Assembly: GCF_017912555.1 (NCBI RefSeq)
Contig: NZ_JAERSD010000002.1
Span: 204,392-268,391 of the forward strand
DNA from: Bacillus sp. REN3
Lineage (GTDB): Bacteria > Bacillota > Bacilli > Bacillales > Cytobacillaceae
Reading direction: 5' to 3'
Length of the DNA stretch: 64,000 nucleotides
Position numbers and translations under genes: made by a program. The stretch's first letter is position 1; each line of letters opens with the position of its first letter. This document shows positions 63,647-64,000 of the stretch, in pieces. The notes beneath the pieces were generated by a model. The model was not told where the DNA came from, made no database searches, and saw nothing but the letters and a program-made list of their open reading frames with translations.

Positions 63647-64000
63647 TTATTGTTTCATTCTTTTTTCCGAAATGGTCTCTGTCACCATTTCATACATTTT
63701 CTCTACACCTTCATGAGACGCTTCAAAGGTGTAGGCATGCTTGGCATCAATGCCGATGCTATCCGCTTCCTTAGCTGCATCAATGTTGGCTCCCATGAAA
63801 ATGAATTCCCAGCTGTACTTTTCCTGCTGATGCGTAATCAGCTCCTTTACCTTCCTATAAGTGAATTCACGGCTGGCATTTTCCATTCCATCTGTTGTTA
63901 TGACAAAGATTACCTTTCCTGGCCTTTGTTCCTCCACCGTTTTGGACAGCCGCCAGCCAACATCAAGGATTGACTTGCCGATTGCATCCAAAAGGGCAGT
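63647..64000 (-). CDS. VWA-domain protein, C-terminal part
   Basis: The reading frame is open to the right window edge, so the start lies outside. The 117 visible codons are the end of a von Willebrand A domain: TALLDAIGKSI, then KVIFVITTDGMENAS (the DG metal-site loop), YSWEFIFMGANIDA and a final helix. Such cytosolic VWA proteins mediate metal-dependent protein contacts. The DUF4352 gene follows it by 13 bases. Confidence 0.8.
   Translation of the reverse strand, partial: TALLDAIGKSILDVGWRLSKTVEEQRPGKVIFVITTDGMENASREFTYRKVKELITHQQEKYSWEFIFMGANIDAAKEADSIGIDAKHAYTFEASHEGVEKMYEMVTETISEKRMKQ

Overview
The window looks like a chromosome segment of a Bacillaceae species (Bacillus, Mesobacillus or Cytobacillus type). 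The reasons are the gene set (tapA-sipW-tasA, immune inhibitor A, YfkN-type nucleotidase, S-box controlled metNIQ, adaB with a decayed adaA, arsRBC with an ArsR operator), strong GGAGG-type ribosome binding sites, many TTG/GTG starts, and compact U-tailed terminators. No rRNA, tRNA, CRISPR array, transposase or prophage gene was found. The exact genus is inference.

Layout. 1-6.9 kb: a cut-off stress protein, a chemotaxis receptor, a cystathionine gamma-synthase-type PLP enzyme with a possible attenuator leader, a CBS-domain protein, a tiny basic protein, an amidase and a DEAD-box helicase. 7.0-8.7 kb: five tandem copies of a ~312-bp repeat, each holding six motifs spaced exactly 21 bp apart. 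8.8-16.3 kb: secreted metalloprotease InhA, secreted YfkN and an M20 peptidase. 16.4-20.3 kb: a PqqD-like/M50 zinc protease preceded by a previously unlisted 20-residue Cys-Trp-Trp-Cys peptide, then an HD-GYP protein and a histidine kinase with related membrane sensor domains. 20.5-25.9 kb: SCP2 protein, a wrecked ABC-2 permease, a GH16 glucanase/GT2 synthase pair behind three SinR-like boxes, and a SulP transporter. 26-29.4 kb: a tapA-sipW-tasA operon with an extra LPNTA-type wall protein, behind four SinR-like boxes. 29.5-33.8 kb: SAM riboswitch-metN-metI-metQ-M20 amidohydrolase.

33.9-48 kb: acyl-CoA dehydrogenase, M23 hydrolase, serine dehydratase operon (YheO-type regulator, PfoR-type membrane protein, sdaAB, sdaAA), diguanylate cyclase, ASCH protein, small membrane protein, arsRBC, a second locus of 21/42-bp phased repeats, and a CNNM/CorC transporter. 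48-64 kb: flavodoxin-like protein, adaB with adaA pseudogene, a 1028-residue GNAT-fusion protein coupled to an amidohydrolase, DoxX protein behind an MhqR-like operator, AspT-type transporter, ArAE-type membrane protein, a GntR-controlled ABC operon, proC, a DUF4352-like protein and a cut-off VWA protein.

Working together: the SinR-like boxes suggest the exopolysaccharide pair and the amyloid fibre operon form one biofilm-matrix regulon. The met operon links methionine uptake to hydrolysis of an acylated amino acid. The peptide/M50 pair, lying directly behind HD-GYP and next to a kinase with a related sensor, is the best candidate for an undescribed system. The phased repeat arrays are the best unexplained non-coding structure.
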